Source: Pseudoflavonifractor sp. An184
GTDB lineage: Bacteria; Bacillota; Clostridia; Oscillospirales; Oscillospiraceae
Direction of reading: 5' to 3'
Assembly (NCBI RefSeq): GCF_002160305.1
Contig: NZ_NFKI01000035.1
Location: forward strand, 1 to 34,299
Length of the DNA: 34,299 nucleotides
Shown: positions 1 through 8,136 of the stretch, one piece after another
Layout of the letters: each line of letters opens with the position of its first letter
Numbering within the stretch: the first letter of the stretch is position 1
Notes under the pieces: generated by a model
What the model saw: the letters and a program-made list of their open reading frames with translations, nothing else
Told to the model about the DNA's origin: nothing
Databases searched by the model: none
Made by a program: the position numbers and the translations under genes

Positions 1-1064
1 TGGACATCACCATCAACCTGTCCAAGCCGGAGAAGGACCCCAAGGCCATCGCCGCCGCCCGGAACCTGCCCGCCTCCAACTACCCCCGGTGCCAGCTGTG
101 CGCCGAGAACGAGGGCTACGCCGGACGGGTGAACCACCCGGCCCGGCAGAACCACCGCATCGTGCCCATCACCATCAACGGCTCCCCCTGGTTTTTACAG
201 TACTCCCCCTATGTGTACTACAACGAGCACTGCATCTGCCTGAACCGGGAGCACGTCCCCATGAAAATTGACCGCTCCTGCTTTGCCAAGCTGCTGGACT
301 TTGTGGGGCAGTTCCCTCACTACTTCGTGGGCTCCAACGCGGACCTGCCCATCGTGGGCGGCTCCATCCTGGCCCACGACCACTTCCAGGGCGGGCGGTA
401 CACCTTCGCCATGGAGAAGGCCCCGGTGGAGACCGCCATCTCCTTCCCGGGGTATGAGGACGTCCGGGCGGGCATCGTCAAGTGGCCCATGTCGGTCATC
501 CGCCTCACCGCCCCCCAGCCGGACCGGCTGGTGGACCTGGCCGACCGCATTCTCACCTCCTGGCGGGGCTATACCGACGAGAGCGCCATGATTTTGGCCG
601 AGACCGACGGAGAGCCCCACAACACCATCACTCCCATCGCCCGCCGGCGGGGGGAGGACTATGAGCTGGACCTGGTGCTGCGCAACAACCTGACCACGCC
701 GAAGCACCCGCTGGGGCTCTACCACCCCCACGCGGAGCTCCACCACATCAAAAAGGAGAACATCGGCCTCATCGAGGTGATGGGGCTGGCCGTCCTCCCC
801 GCCCGCCTGAAGGCGGAGCTGGCCGCAGTGGCGGACAAGCTGGTCACCGGCGGCGATCTGCGGGAGGACCCCCTGACGGCGGCTCACGCCGACTGGGCGG
901 AGGGCTTTGCCCCCAACTACACCTTCACGGCGGACAACGCCATGGACATCGTGCGCAAGGAGACCGGCCTGGTCTTTGCCCAGGTGCTGGAGTGCGCCGG
1001 CGTCTATAAGCGCACCCAGGAGGGACAGGCGGCTTTCCTGCGCTTTTTGTATCAGATATCTTGA
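1..1064 (+). CDS. galT: UDP-glucose--hexose-1-phosphate uridylyltransferase, class II (3' part)
   Basis: This is the C-terminal part of a Leloir-pathway enzyme that swaps UMP between UDP-glucose and galactose-1-phosphate in the cytoplasm. The reading frame is already open at base 3, so the gene begins outside the window; about 353 codons are visible of the roughly 490-500 usual for the Firmicutes class II enzyme. Visible hallmarks are the CxxC-containing stretch around [16 protein letters not shown], the [23 protein letters not shown] core with its nucleotidyl-transfer region, and the C-terminal [23 protein letters not shown] block. A hairpin terminator follows at 1147-1179. An internal ATG at 129 is not the start because homologous coding sequence continues upstream of it. 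Nothing links this gene to the sugar cassette further right. Confidence 0.95.
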   Translation, partial: DITINLSKPEKDPKAIAAARNLPASNYPRCQLCAENEGYAGRVNHPARQNHRIVPITINGSPWFLQYSPYVYYNEHCICLNREHVPMKIDRSCFAKLLDFVGQFPHYFVGSNADLPIVGGSILAHDHFQGGRYTFAMEKAPVETAISFPGYEDVRAGIVKWPMSVIRLTAPQPDRLVDLADRILTSWRGYTDESAMILAETDGEPHNTITPIARRRGEDYELDLVLRNNLTTPKHPLGLYHPHAELHHIKKENIGLIEVMGLAVLPARLKAELAAVADKLVTGGDLREDPLTAAHADWAEGFAPNYTFTADNAMDIVRKETGLVFAQVLECAGVYKRTQEGQAAFLRFLYQIS

Positions 1065-1146
1065 TCTTCTTTCTTAGTAAAGGGATCTTTGCTTATGGAC
1101 AGTGTACCTCTCAAAAGAAGATAGATACTAAAAAATATTTGCGGAT

Positions 1147-1179
1147 GCCCCGCTTGGTCTTGGACTGAGCGGGGCTTTT
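1147..1179 (+). terminator. Rho-independent terminator after galT
   Basis: GCCCCGCT (1147-1154) pairs with AGCGGGGC (1168-1175). The helix continues inward through two G-U pairs and a GTC/GAC pair around a three-base loop, and TTTT follows. It ends the galT transcript and lies before the convergent SRAP gene. Confidence 0.85.
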
Positions 1180-1236
1180 GCAACTTACAGGTGCCTCGCA
1201 GAGATGGCACGCCTCGAGTTTCACTTTGAGAGAGAA

Positions 1237-1818
1237 CTACCACAAACTCAGTTGCTGCTCTGCAGAAGTCTTATGGAGCAGCGGGGGGACCATCGTAAGG
1301 ATCGAGTTCACTGCGGCGTCGTCCAAAAGCCAGCGATCAGCAGCTGGTTGAGGAAGCACCAGCGGCATCCGGTTATGAATGGGCTGCACGGATGGATTGG
1401 CAGCCGTGGTCAGGATGCAGTAACAGTCCTCGCCGTCCCTGTGATCATAAAGTCCGGCCATGTAGAGAATATTTTCACCGGGAAGAGTGAACTGGTACTT
1501 TCGTTTGGCGGCATCCCACTCATAGAATGCAGTGGATGGAATTACACAGCGTCTTGCGGCCAGGCTCTTTCGGAAAAGTGGTTTCTCCGCGGCTGTTTCT
1601 GAGCGGGCATTGATCACCAGAGTGCCCGGCAGCTGATAGCCCCACTTCATCAAAAGGGGCGTCGGCGCATGATTTACCGATACCAGTACTGGGGCCCGGG
1701 ACGATGGCCGTATCTCTCCAGGCGACCACTGCGCAGCCCCGACTTTGCGCTGAATCGCATCAACGATTTGACGAATTTCCGCACATTGTTCAACTGTAAA
1801 CTCATAGCGTCCACACAT
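1237..1818 (-). CDS. SRAP-domain protein (YedK/HMCES family), abasic-site DNA shield
   Basis: A 193-residue SOS-response-associated peptidase family protein. Family members crosslink covalently to abasic sites in single-stranded DNA through the N-terminal Cys2 and so shield them during replication. The sequence starts MCGRY, exposing Cys2 after Met removal. It has the other expected active-site residues: Asn70 in NARSET, Glu100 in FYEW and His148 in IHNRMP. Length is close to the family norm. It is divergent from the Y-family polymerase gene, the two starts being 166 bp apart, and this pairing fits a joint DNA-damage role. A minus-strand promoter is visible at 1867-1895, and a near-palindrome at 1834-1849 lies between promoter and start. 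The upstream ribosome-binding site is weak. Confidence 0.93.
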   Translation of the reverse strand: MCGRYEFTVEQCAEIRQIVDAIQRKVGAAQWSPGEIRPSSRAPVLVSVNHAPTPLLMKWGYQLPGTLVINARSETAAEKPLFRKSLAARRCVIPSTAFYEWDAAKRKYQFTLPGENILYMAGLYDHRDGEDCYCILTTAANPSVQPIHNRMPLVLPQPAADRWLLDDAAVNSILTMVPPLLHKTSAEQQLSLW

Positions 1819-1833
1819 TCTCTATGGCCCCTT

Positions 1834-1849
1834 GTGCAACAAGTTGTAC
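1834..1849. promoter_or_regulatory. 16-bp near-palindrome in the SRAP leader, possible operator
   Basis: GTGCAACAAGTTGTAC is an inverted repeat with one mismatched pair. It sits about 15 bp upstream of the SRAP start, just downstream of its predicted transcription start. It does not match the GAAC-N4-GTTC LexA core found nearby, so any regulator is unknown. Confidence 0.35.
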
Positions 1850-1866
1850 GCTGAGGTACAAAATAT

Positions 1867-1895
1867 AGTATACCATGAAAAAGCGGCTCTGTCCC
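1867..1895 (-). promoter_or_regulatory. Predicted sigma-A promoter of the SRAP gene
   Basis: On the minus strand GGGACA (1895-1890) and TATACT (1872-1867) are separated by 17 bp. The -10 matches five of six consensus bases and the -35 four of six. The predicted transcript would have a leader of about 40 nt. Confidence 0.55.
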
Positions 1896-1924
1896 TGCCT
1901 GCGGCTGGAACCAGAAAATTCCTC

Positions 1925-1952
1925 TTGACAATTAGAACAAATGTTCTAAACT
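1925..1952 (+). promoter_or_regulatory. SOS promoter with LexA/DinR-type box driving the Y-family polymerase
   Basis: A perfect -35 TTGACA (1925-1930) is followed 16 bp later by TAAACT (1947-1952). The spacer and -10 contain TAGAACAAATGTTCTA (1933-1948), which fits the Gram-positive LexA core GAACRNRYGTTC at 1935-1946. A repressor bound there would block RNA polymerase, so the polymerase gene is likely induced by DNA damage. Confidence 0.8.
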
Positions 1953-1983
1953 AAAATCGGAAGGTCAGGAGGTGAGCAACAGA

Positions 1984-3225
1984 ATGAGGCATATTCTGCA
2001 TTGTGATATGAACTGTTTTTATGCCTCTGTTGAGATGCAGCGGCACCCGGAACTGCGGAATAAGCCGCTGGCAGTCTGCGGCAGCCAGGAGGAGCGGCAC
2101 GGTATTGTACTGACAGCAAACTATTTGGCCAAACCCTACGGAGTCAAGACGGGCATGGTAATCTGGCAGGCCAGACAGCGGTGCCCGACCCTGGAGATTC
2201 TGCCCCCTGATATGGGGGAGTATATCCGATTCAGCTGTATGGCTCGAGAGATCTATGAAGATTACACAGACCAGATTGAACCGTTCGGCCTGGACGAGAG
2301 CTGGCTGGACGTGACTGGCAGCGTAGGTCTTTTTGGAGATCCCATGACTATTGCCCGGGAGATCAGCGACCGGATCAAATTTGAATTGGGTATTACGGCC
2401 AGTATCGGCGTGTCGGACAATAAGATCACCGCCAAGCTGGGGAGCGACTATAAAAAGCCAGATGCTATCACGAGGATTGAGCGGGATAACTACAAGGAAA
2501 TCGTCTACCCATTGCCAGTTGAGGACTTGCTTTATGTGGGTCCTGCCACTTCAAAGAAACTGCGATCCATTGGGATCTACACCATTGGCCGCTTGGCGGA
2601 GAGTCCGGTAGACGTCCTGGTGCGGCGGTTGGGAAAAATGGGAGCGATTCTCCATAGCTTCGCCAATGGGTGGGACACTTCTCCTGTTCAACGCAGCGAT
2701 CATATTCCCAACATCAAGAGCGTCGGCAACAGCGCGACTACCCCCCGAGATCTGACGACAGAGGAGGATGTAAAACTCATGCTCTATCTTCTGGCAGAGA
2801 GCGTCTGTGCCCGAATGCGGGAACTGGCCTCCCGGTGCACAGTGGTGGAGCTCTATGTACGGGATACAGAACTCTGTTCCATTGTCCGCCAGCGGAAGCT
2901 GCCGGCGCCGTCCTGCTCCAGCCAGGAGTTAACGGAAGTAGGGATGTCTCTATTTCAGCGCAATTACCGGTGGGAGCGGCCGATCCGCAGCATTGGACTG
3001 CGCGGCGCCGGGCTGGTGGAGGCGGAGGGAACTGCCCAGATGTCACTCTATGCGGATGAGCAAAGACGGGATAAATGGGAGCGGATCGACGCGGCTGTGG
3101 ATCGTTTGCGTCAGCGATACGGCTATATGAGCATCCGGCGGGCTATTGTGGACAGTGATCCGCTCCTGGGGCATATCAATGTGAAGGATCACACCATTCA
3201 TCCGGTAAGCTACTTTGGAGGATAG
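1984..3225 (+). CDS. dinB: Y-family DNA polymerase (DinB/UmuC type), translesion synthesis
   Basis: A 413-residue error-prone polymerase that copies past DNA lesions. The palm begins HCDMNCFYASVE, giving metal ligand Asp8. The second catalytic pair is Asp104-Glu105 in FGLDESWLDV. A helix-hairpin-helix-like stretch (DLLYVGPATSKKLRSIGIYTIGRLA) and a C-terminal little-finger domain follow. I chose ATG 1984 because the Shine-Dalgarno AGGAGGTGA spans 1967-1975; the in-frame GTG at 1972 lies inside that sequence and cannot use it. A LexA-type box sits in the promoter. The small gene at 3229 follows after 3 bp and is probably translated from the same mRNA. UmuC- or UvrX-type naming would fit nearly as well as DinB. 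Confidence 0.93.
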   Translation: MRHILHCDMNCFYASVEMQRHPELRNKPLAVCGSQEERHGIVLTANYLAKPYGVKTGMVIWQARQRCPTLEILPPDMGEYIRFSCMAREIYEDYTDQIEPFGLDESWLDVTGSVGLFGDPMTIAREISDRIKFELGITASIGVSDNKITAKLGSDYKKPDAITRIERDNYKEIVYPLPVEDLLYVGPATSKKLRSIGIYTIGRLAESPVDVLVRRLGKMGAILHSFANGWDTSPVQRSDHIPNIKSVGNSATTPRDLTTEEDVKLMLYLLAESVCARMRELASRCTVVELYVRDTELCSIVRQRKLPAPSCSSQELTEVGMSLFQRNYRWERPIRSIGLRGAGLVEAEGTAQMSLYADEQRRDKWERIDAAVDRLRQRYGYMSIRRAIVDSDPLLGHINVKDHTIHPVSYFGG

Positions 3226-3228
3226 ACC

Positions 3229-3474
3229 ATGGACAAGCGCAGAAAACAATATGTACCGGTCGTCGTTCGCTTTGATACAGAGGGCAAGCTGCGCCCGCTG
3301 GTGATTGAGTTCGATGAGGAACATAAATATCCGGTTGACCGCGTGCTGGACGTTCGGCGGGCAGCATGCCAGCGGGTGGGCGGTGTGGGTGACCGCTACA
3401 CCTGCCAGATCAATGGACAGGTAACCTATCTGTGGATGGAAAAGGGGATTTGGTTCGTAGAGGCAAAAGGATGA
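3229..3474 (+). CDS. Small conserved-looking protein co-transcribed with the Y-family polymerase
   Basis: An 81-residue soluble protein I cannot assign to a family. It starts three bases after the polymerase stop, with GGAGG overlapping the end of the upstream gene. It is rich in charged residues and beta-type sequence (VVVRFDTEG, VTYLWMEKGIWFVEAKG), with no signal peptide or membrane segment. A strong terminator follows at 3511-3543. Position suggests an SOS-induced accessory of the polymerase, comparable in placement to YolD-like genes behind UvrX-type polymerases in Bacillus, although the sequence does not look like YolD to me. Confidence 0.75.
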   Translation: MDKRRKQYVPVVVRFDTEGKLRPLVIEFDEEHKYPVDRVLDVRRAACQRVGGVGDRYTCQINGQVTYLWMEKGIWFVEAKG

Positions 3475-3510
3475 ATACTCCTGAGAAAGTGAGTAGAATA
3501 CAGAGAAAAA

Positions 3511-3547
3511 CATCGGGAATATCCGGGTAGGATATTCCCGATGTTTC
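3511..3547 (+). terminator. Strong terminator of the SOS polymerase operon
   Basis: A perfect 14-bp stem, CATCGGGAATATCC (3511-3524) and its complement (3530-3543), encloses loop GGGTA and is followed by TTTCTT. Confidence 0.92.
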
Positions 3548-3653
3548 TTATGTCATGAGGGGCTATATTTAATTATAAATTTTGTGCTGATGATCTGGTG
3601 CGATTATATGACCCTTTTATAGTTAGGCGTAGGTGGGATCGAATGAGTCCACC

Positions 3654-3671
3654 CCAAACTTTGTGTAAACC
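3654..3671 (+). repeat. Left terminal inverted repeat of the IS256-family element
   Basis: CCAAACTTTGTGTAAACC is complementary to most of the right end at 5085-5102. Confidence 0.8.
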
Positions 3672-3715
3672 TCTAATGTGGTGTAGAATAGGAGCAGCAC
3701 ATTGGAGGTTTTACT

Positions 3716-4935
3716 ATGGCCAGAAAGAATCGCACCCCAGAAGAAAACGCTCGCCGAGAGAAAAACCGTGAACTGCTGCAGATGGCAAACATCGGTAGCA
3801 TGGATGACATCCAGAACCTGTTCAAAGAAACCATTGCCGAGTTCATGGAGAACGGCCTGGAGGCGGAACTGGATGAAGAACTGGGCTGCAACATAAAAAC
3901 AAGGACACAGACAATAGCCGCAACGGACACAGCGGCAAGACGCTGCGTACCAGCTTTGGAGATGTAGAGGTTTCTGTGCCCCGGGATCGGAAGGGGGAAT
4001 TTGAGCCGCAGGTGCTGAAAAAGAATCAGACTAGTATCAGCCAGGATATTGAGGAAAAGATTTTGTCTATGTACACCAAGGGGATGACCACCGGCGATAT
4101 TGAAGCTCATATCCAGGATATTTACAGGCTCTCGGTCTCAGACAGCACGGTGAGCCGGATCACGAACAAGATCCTGCCCATCGCGAGTGGCAGCAGCGGC
4201 CGTTGGAGGCCATCTATGCTGTGGTTTTTCTGGATGCCATCCACTGCCATGTCCGCAGCGAGGGGCAGATCGTGAAGAAGGCGGTATATATCGCCATTAG
4301 CATCGATCTGGATGGCCGGAAGGATGTGCTGGGTATGTGGGGCGGGGAGAACGAGAGCGCCAAGTTTTGGGCTTCCGTACTCAATAGCCTGAAAAACCGG
4401 GGCGTGGAGGACATTTTTATCGCCTGTACGGACAACTTGACTGGATTTGACGCAGCCATCCACGCCACATTCCCCAAAACTGAGCTTCAGAACTGCATCA
4501 TCCACCAGTTGCGCAATTCCAGCAAGTATGTGTCCTACGAGGACCTGAAGGCCCTCTTGGCCGACTTGAAAGCGGTCTACGCTGCCGTGGGTGAGCAGGC
4601 TGCTTGGATGCCCTAGATACCTTCGGGGAGCGCTGAGACAAGAAACACCCCAAAATCTCTCAATCCTGGCGGAATAACTGGGCCAACCTCAGCACCTATT
4701 TCAAATATCCACAGGAAGTGCGGCGGCTCATCTACACCACCAACGCCATTGAGGGATTCAACCGGCAGCTGCGCAAGGGCACTAAGGAAAAATCGGTATT
4801 CCCCATGACAGCCTGCTGAAAATGCTATATCTGGCTATGATGGATATTACCAAAAAATGGACAGGCCGCCGCCAGGGTTGGAGCGTGATCCACGCCCAGA
4901 TGGCAGCCTTTTTCGCTGAGTCTATGCCTGAGTGA
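3716..4935 (+). pseudogene. IS256-family (Mutator type) transposase, frameshifted
   Basis: The gene starts MARKNRTPEENARREKNREL after a GGAGG site and ends FFAESMPE with a TGA at 4933-4935. It runs through at least four frame changes: near 3895 (after EELGCN), near 4190 (in the LPIA/REWQQR region), near 4605 (after GEQAA) and near 4800 (after KSVFP). It also has a TGA at 4634-4636 where a Trp is expected in GERW. DDE-family landmarks survive in pieces: VVFLDAIHCHVRSEG (first Asp region), IFIACTDNLTGF (second Asp) and YTTNAIEGFNRQLRK (Glu region). No full-length enzyme can be made. Confidence 0.92.
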
Positions 4936-5084
4936 CACCACCGGGCCAGAATGTCAAGGGTAAATGTACGGCTTCGCTGCCCTTGACTTCCCGCCCCGCA
5001 CGCGTTATGTTGTTGACAAGGCGGCAGTCGGACAAGCCGCTGCCGTCCCATATCAGTTTTGCTCTGTTTTCCACCTTATATGGA

Positions 5085-5102
5085 GTTTACACAGAATTTT
5101 GG
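5085..5102 (-). repeat. Right terminal inverted repeat of the IS256-family element
   Basis: GTTTACACAGAATTTTGG is the inverted partner of the left end, with a few mismatches. Confidence 0.75.
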
Positions 5103-5192
5103 ATATACCCAGTATACACCTATAAAGGGGTATCTATAGGCCGCTTTTGTTGGTTCAGATATTCACCACATCTATTGAGGTTTTCCAAATCT

Positions 5193-5351
5193 TTATTTCT
5201 TTTTCTTTGTTAATTCATTTATTATTAGTCCTACCACTGTCATATCAATAATCGTATTTCCCAAGAATCCGCTCCATCCCAAATTTATACATACAGCATA
5301 AACTCCAAAGACGATTAACATTGAACAAATAGTTTTCATATGTATGACCAT
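5193..5351 (-). CDS. Possible small two-helix membrane protein (uncertain)
   Basis: A 52-codon frame on the AT-rich side of the island encodes a peptide beginning MVIHMKTICSMLIVFGVY. It has two hydrophobic stretches and a lysine-rich tail (ELTKKKK), as in small membrane proteins. The start is uncertain: GGAAAGG lies too close to ATG 5351 and far from ATG 5339. The reading frame extends upstream to 5417 without obvious coding character. The inverted-repeat-rich segment at 5360-5530 would form its leader. It may be a real peptide or chance. Confidence 0.3.
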   Translation of the reverse strand: MVIHMKTICSMLIVFGVYAVCINLGWSGFLGNTIIDMTVVGLIINELTKKKK

Positions 5352-5359
5352 ACCTTTCC

Positions 5360-5530
5360 GCTGCGCTCCAATGCCCCAAAGGGAATGAAACCCAGCACCT
5401 CTAACGCAGCAAGTCAAAATTTGTTAGAATGTGCTTGAGGGAGCAGACACACTACATAGCACGTGGAGGTGAGTAGGCTCAGTTTCGGCTGGACTGAATT
5501 TGTATGTGTGCCGGCCACTCTTTCAAGCAC
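5360..5530. other. Candidate structured RNA segment (two inverted-repeat domains)
   Basis: In the larger domain GTGCTTGAGGGAG (5431-5443) can pair with CTCTTTCAAGCAC (5518-5530). That makes a 13-bp helix with two G-U pairs closing exactly 100 nt. Inside it CAC-T-ACATA (5450-5458) pairs with TATGTGTG (5503-5510), and TCAGT pairs with ACTGA at the apex. A second domain is closed by GCTGCG (5360-5365) and CGCAGC (5405-5410). The strand is undecided. The G-U pairs form only on the plus strand, while on the minus strand the segment would be a leader for the small frame at 5193-5351. I could not assign it to a known riboswitch or ncRNA class. Confidence 0.4.
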
Positions 5531-5668
5531 CAATGAGTAGGGCATAAAACCCTGTAACCTTATCTTTGGAGAGACGGACTACTTCAATCTTTCAGTGAGC
5601 GGCCAGTCCCTGCCTGTTCCCACAAATACTGTTTCGAGGGGATGTGTTATGCTTAAAATCGTTTACCG

Positions 5669-5711
5669 TGTCTGCCGCGGGATGGATGATATGTTCCCAA
5701 TAAGGCAGACA
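5669..5711. other. Isolated hairpin in the gene-poor IS island
   Basis: TGTCTGCC (5669-5676) pairs perfectly with GGCAGACA (5704-5711), with an inner GGGA/TCCC pair. The rest of 5531-5950 shows no gene I can support: short open frames there lack ribosome-binding sites and family features. Confidence 0.35.
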
Positions 5712-5950
5712 AGAAAATAATATAGGGAGGGAGCATATAAAACATTTTCTTTCCAACAATATTAACAGTCTCTCGCTTCCAAGCCTTGGCGAGTTAGTCT
5801 CCTGTCCTGTTTTCCACCGCCTATCTGATCTAATGCTCATGCCCTTCCACTATACACAATTTCCCTCTTGAATAGAATACAATTTTTGAGCTGTTTCAGA
5901 CTATCGAGACAGCACAAAAAACCTCCTTCTTAGAAATATTGGGACCAATC

Positions 5951-6298
5951 CCAAATTCTGTTCATACTCCATTTAGAGGTGCAAATAGAGCAAAATTTAT
6001 TCAGAATGGCTGCCGAGAAATCCGGCTGCCGTCTTTTCAACAACGTTACACCAGGGGGGCTGGGTAGCCCAACTCGTCATCCAGTTCTGCCCCCAAGTCA
6101 TTTTTCATGAATCTCGAAATGATCTGTCTTGAACAGATTCTGGATGTCGTTCATACTGCCGATATTTGCTATCTGCTGCAACACACAGATTTTTTCTCGA
6201 TGGGTATTTTTCCGTGGTGCAGTTCTTGCTAGTCATATGTAAAATCTTCTGTGTAGTGCATCTATCTACACCGCATTGGATGGTTACACAAAATTTGG
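5951..6298 (-). mobile_element. 348-bp internally deleted IS256-family relic (MITE-like), inverted
   Basis: Read on the minus strand, the left end GGTTACACAAAATTTGG (plus strand 6282-6298) matches the left repeat of the element at 3654. Degenerate sequence equivalent to the start of its transposase follows, recognisable as codons for LQQIANIGSMNDIQNLF-like and ELDDELG-like peptides. It then jumps to sequence matching the element's right end, including the CGGCAG repeat, TTTTGCTCTATTTGCACC and the terminal CCAAATTCTGTTCATAC at 5951-5967. The middle, about 1.1 kb, is missing. Both ends survive, so it could once have been moved by the full-length copy. Confidence 0.78.
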
Positions 6299-6322
6299 TG
6301 TAGCCTCAAATTTTGATTTAGC

Positions 6323-6354
6323 AGGGGAAGTGTCGCATAAGCGACTCTTCCCCT
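6323..6354. terminator. Bidirectional-looking terminator between IS relic and secreted-protein gene
   Basis: AGGGGAAG pairs with CTTCCCCT, with an inner GTCGC/GCGAC stem, one mismatch between them and an ATAA loop. ATTTTAAT follows on the plus strand. It is the likely transcript end for the minus-strand gene that stops at 6490. Confidence 0.6.
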
Positions 6355-6489
6355 ATTTTAATCCAAATAAATTTGCAATTGTATACCTGGATGTATCGTC
6401 CAATTACTTTGATATAATTATACACCCTGGTGTAATATTTATATTTCCCCACATACTACACTGTAGAGCAATAATGTATAGATTAATTA

Positions 6490-7587
6490 CTACGCAGAAT
6501 GGGTTACTTCTACAATAGCATTGCGTGTATCCGTTGACCGGTTAAGCGAGAGCCCTATTGACGCAGAGACGTTCCCAGATAAATCAATTCCTACAGTAGG
6601 AGATGAAACATCTATGTTGAAAGTGGAATGATCATACGTTGCGATACTATTAAACCACCTTGTTTCATCGGGCGATGCTACATGACCGGAATATTCAAAA
6701 TGTGCATGGACATTAGAATAAATAATATCCATTCCGCCAACATAATCACTTACTACGTTGTCTGGCAGATTAAAGACACCAGCAATACCAGCCCAACCCT
6801 CCTTACTCTTCCATTGAATATCACCAATTGTCTCTTCGTCATCACTGTATGTGGTTTCAGAACCAGCCATAACATAGGCTATATCGTATGTAATGCTCCC
6901 CTCAGCGGTGGATGGAGTAACAGTACAGTCCATAGCACAAGAGCCAATCGAATCATAGCCACGGAAAAAGGGCATAGTGAGCCAGGTTGCATCTGTTGTA
7001 AATAGATACTTACCAGCACCTTTATGTGCAACAGTGTGTGTCATTTCCATATAAGAGTCCAAAAATTCACCTGGCACATCGCTTTCATTTGGCTTTGTTC
7101 CAAAAGTTGAAATTTCCGGGACTGAAGGATAGCCGTGTTCTGAGATGTAGGCATCCTGTTGTGCAGAGAGTTCAGCAGCAGCTTGTAAAGCTTCTTCTTT
7201 AGGAAGATAGGTCAATTCCCCGGTTGCAGCATCAAAACTAGAATATGAAACGGAAATGCTGATATCGTCACTTTCAGCCAAGAAATTTAAGGCATCAGTC
7301 GAAAGTTTATTGATACTTTCTTCATTCATTCCTAAGGAAATTAAGAGAGACTTAGTTGTATCAATAGATTTAACTGCGACAGGGGAATCAGATTCGTAGG
7401 TTCTTGTTACAGTGTGAGAGTTATCAATGCGCTCTACAATAGGAAAAGTATTGCCATCAATAACTAGGGTTTCTGTGCTAATTTCAGTCGGAGACATTTG
7501 ATCGAGGAGGGGAGAAGAAGCAGATGCTGGTACGGAACAAGTAATACAGAGAAGTGATGAAAGTAGAATAGTAGATACTTTTTTCAT
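6490..7587 (-). CDS. Secreted protein of unknown function (ECF-sigma cluster)
   Basis: A 365-residue exported protein I do not recognise. The start is set at ATG 7587 because GGAGG lies five bases upstream; the longer open frame from 7611 contains that site. It opens with a classic signal peptide (MKKVSTILLSSLLCITCSVPASA). A low-cysteine, beta-rich mature part follows, with segments such as GYDSIGSCAMDC and SNVHAHFEYSGH and a C-terminal IDLSGNVSASIGLSLNRS stretch. It is the distal gene of a minus-strand series beginning with an ECF sigma factor. Membership of that regulon is plausible, but the 129-bp gap upstream could hold its own promoter. No catalytic motif is evident. Confidence 0.85.
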   Translation of the reverse strand: MKKVSTILLSSLLCITCSVPASASSPLLDQMSPTEISTETLVIDGNTFPIVERIDNSHTVTRTYESDSPVAVKSIDTTKSLLISLGMNEESINKLSTDALNFLAESDDISISVSYSSFDAATGELTYLPKEEALQAAAELSAQQDAYISEHGYPSVPEISTFGTKPNESDVPGEFLDSYMEMTHTVAHKGAGKYLFTTDATWLTMPFFRGYDSIGSCAMDCTVTPSTAEGSITYDIAYVMAGSETTYSDDEETIGDIQWKSKEGWAGIAGVFNLPDNVVSDYVGGMDIIYSNVHAHFEYSGHVASPDETRWFNSIATYDHSTFNIDVSSPTVGIDLSGNVSASIGLSLNRSTDTRNAIVEVTHSA

Positions 7588-7716
7588 GTTAGCCTCCATT
7601 AAACAAAGCATATGATAGGGAACATCTTGTGCGAGTTAATTGCTTCTTGGGCTAATCTCAACGTCCTTTGTAAAAGTTGAGGCCCAGTTAGATTGATATG
7701 TGTACAAGTTGCATTT

Positions 7717-8070
7717 CTATCTATTTGTCCGCGAAATAGATACCGGGGTCTTGCTAACGCCGTTAATTGAATAATCAATCTCCAGCGTATAGGTTGTGTT
7801 TCTGGCTACAGTTGCAGTCTCGCTGATTTTAAGGATTCCATATCCGGAGGCACTCCAATCATCAATGAGCCGGCCCCCCTGCCGCAGTTCCATAGTAGCC
7901 ACGATCTCGTCCGTTGTCCGATCACCAAAGATGAGAACACTGCAGGTTGCCCTTGTGCCGTCAAAGTTGATATCAGGTTCTACAGAGATGGCGCGTGTGG
8001 AGGCGGCATTGGCAGGGATCACAAAGGCCATGGTGATGAGGAGCATCATACAAATTATCCGTTTTCTCAA
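7717..8070 (-). CDS. Small secreted protein of unknown function
   Basis: A protein of about 117 residues with an N-terminal signal peptide (RKRIICMMLLITMAFVIPANAAS) and a short beta-rich mature domain. I favour a TTG start at 8070, because AAAGGGGGTGA ends six bases before it; the GTG at 8079 lies within that site. It sits between the DUF4367 gene and the 365-residue secreted protein, all on the minus strand, 66 bp downstream of the DUF4367 stop. Family not recognised. The mature part (VATMELRQGGRLIDDWSASGYG) reads like a small immunoglobulin-like or extracellular adaptor fold, but this is only an impression. Confidence 0.82.
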   Translation of the reverse strand: MRKRIICMMLLITMAFVIPANAASTRAISVEPDINFDGTRATCSVLIFGDRTTDEIVATMELRQGGRLIDDWSASGYGILKISETATVARNTTYTLEIDYSINGVSKTPVSISRTNR

Positions 8071-8136
8071 AACAGTCACCCCCTTTCTCCGTTTATTTAA
8101 TACGAAGAAAGGGGGCGGTTTTGGACAGCTGAAAAA

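Larger units (their letters stand above)
3654..5102 (+). mobile_element. Decayed IS256-family insertion sequence
   Basis: A 1449-bp element bounded by imperfect inverted repeats (3654-3671 and 5085-5102) and carrying a broken Mutator/IS256-type transposase gene. Size and organisation match intact IS256-family elements. I find no convincing flanking target-site duplication: AGTCCACC on the left does not match ATATACCC on the right. The insertion is therefore probably old. A shortened relative lies inverted at 5951-6298. Confidence 0.88.

Noticed and set aside
1-1064. galT as part of the sugar cassette
   Set aside because: It lies on the other strand, ends with its own terminator and is separated by SOS genes and an IS island.
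1972-1983. GTG start for the Y-family polymerase
   Set aside because: The GTG lies inside the AGGAGGTGA ribosome-binding site; ATG 1984 has ideal spacing. The same reasoning moved the starts of the ROK, NagA-like and several secreted-protein genes.
3646-5110. Target-site duplication of the IS256-family element
   Set aside because: The eight bases on either side of the inverted repeats do not match, so none is claimed.
5431-5530. Retron msr-msd or IS110 bridge-RNA identity for the structured segment
   Set aside because: The flanking inverted repeat and size are suggestive, but no reverse transcriptase or IS110-type recombinase is present nearby. Kept only as an unassigned structured segment.
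5592-5840. An 82-codon minus-strand frame in the IS island
   Set aside because: No ribosome-binding site, no hydrophobic or family pattern, and it overlaps a hairpin; treated as non-coding.
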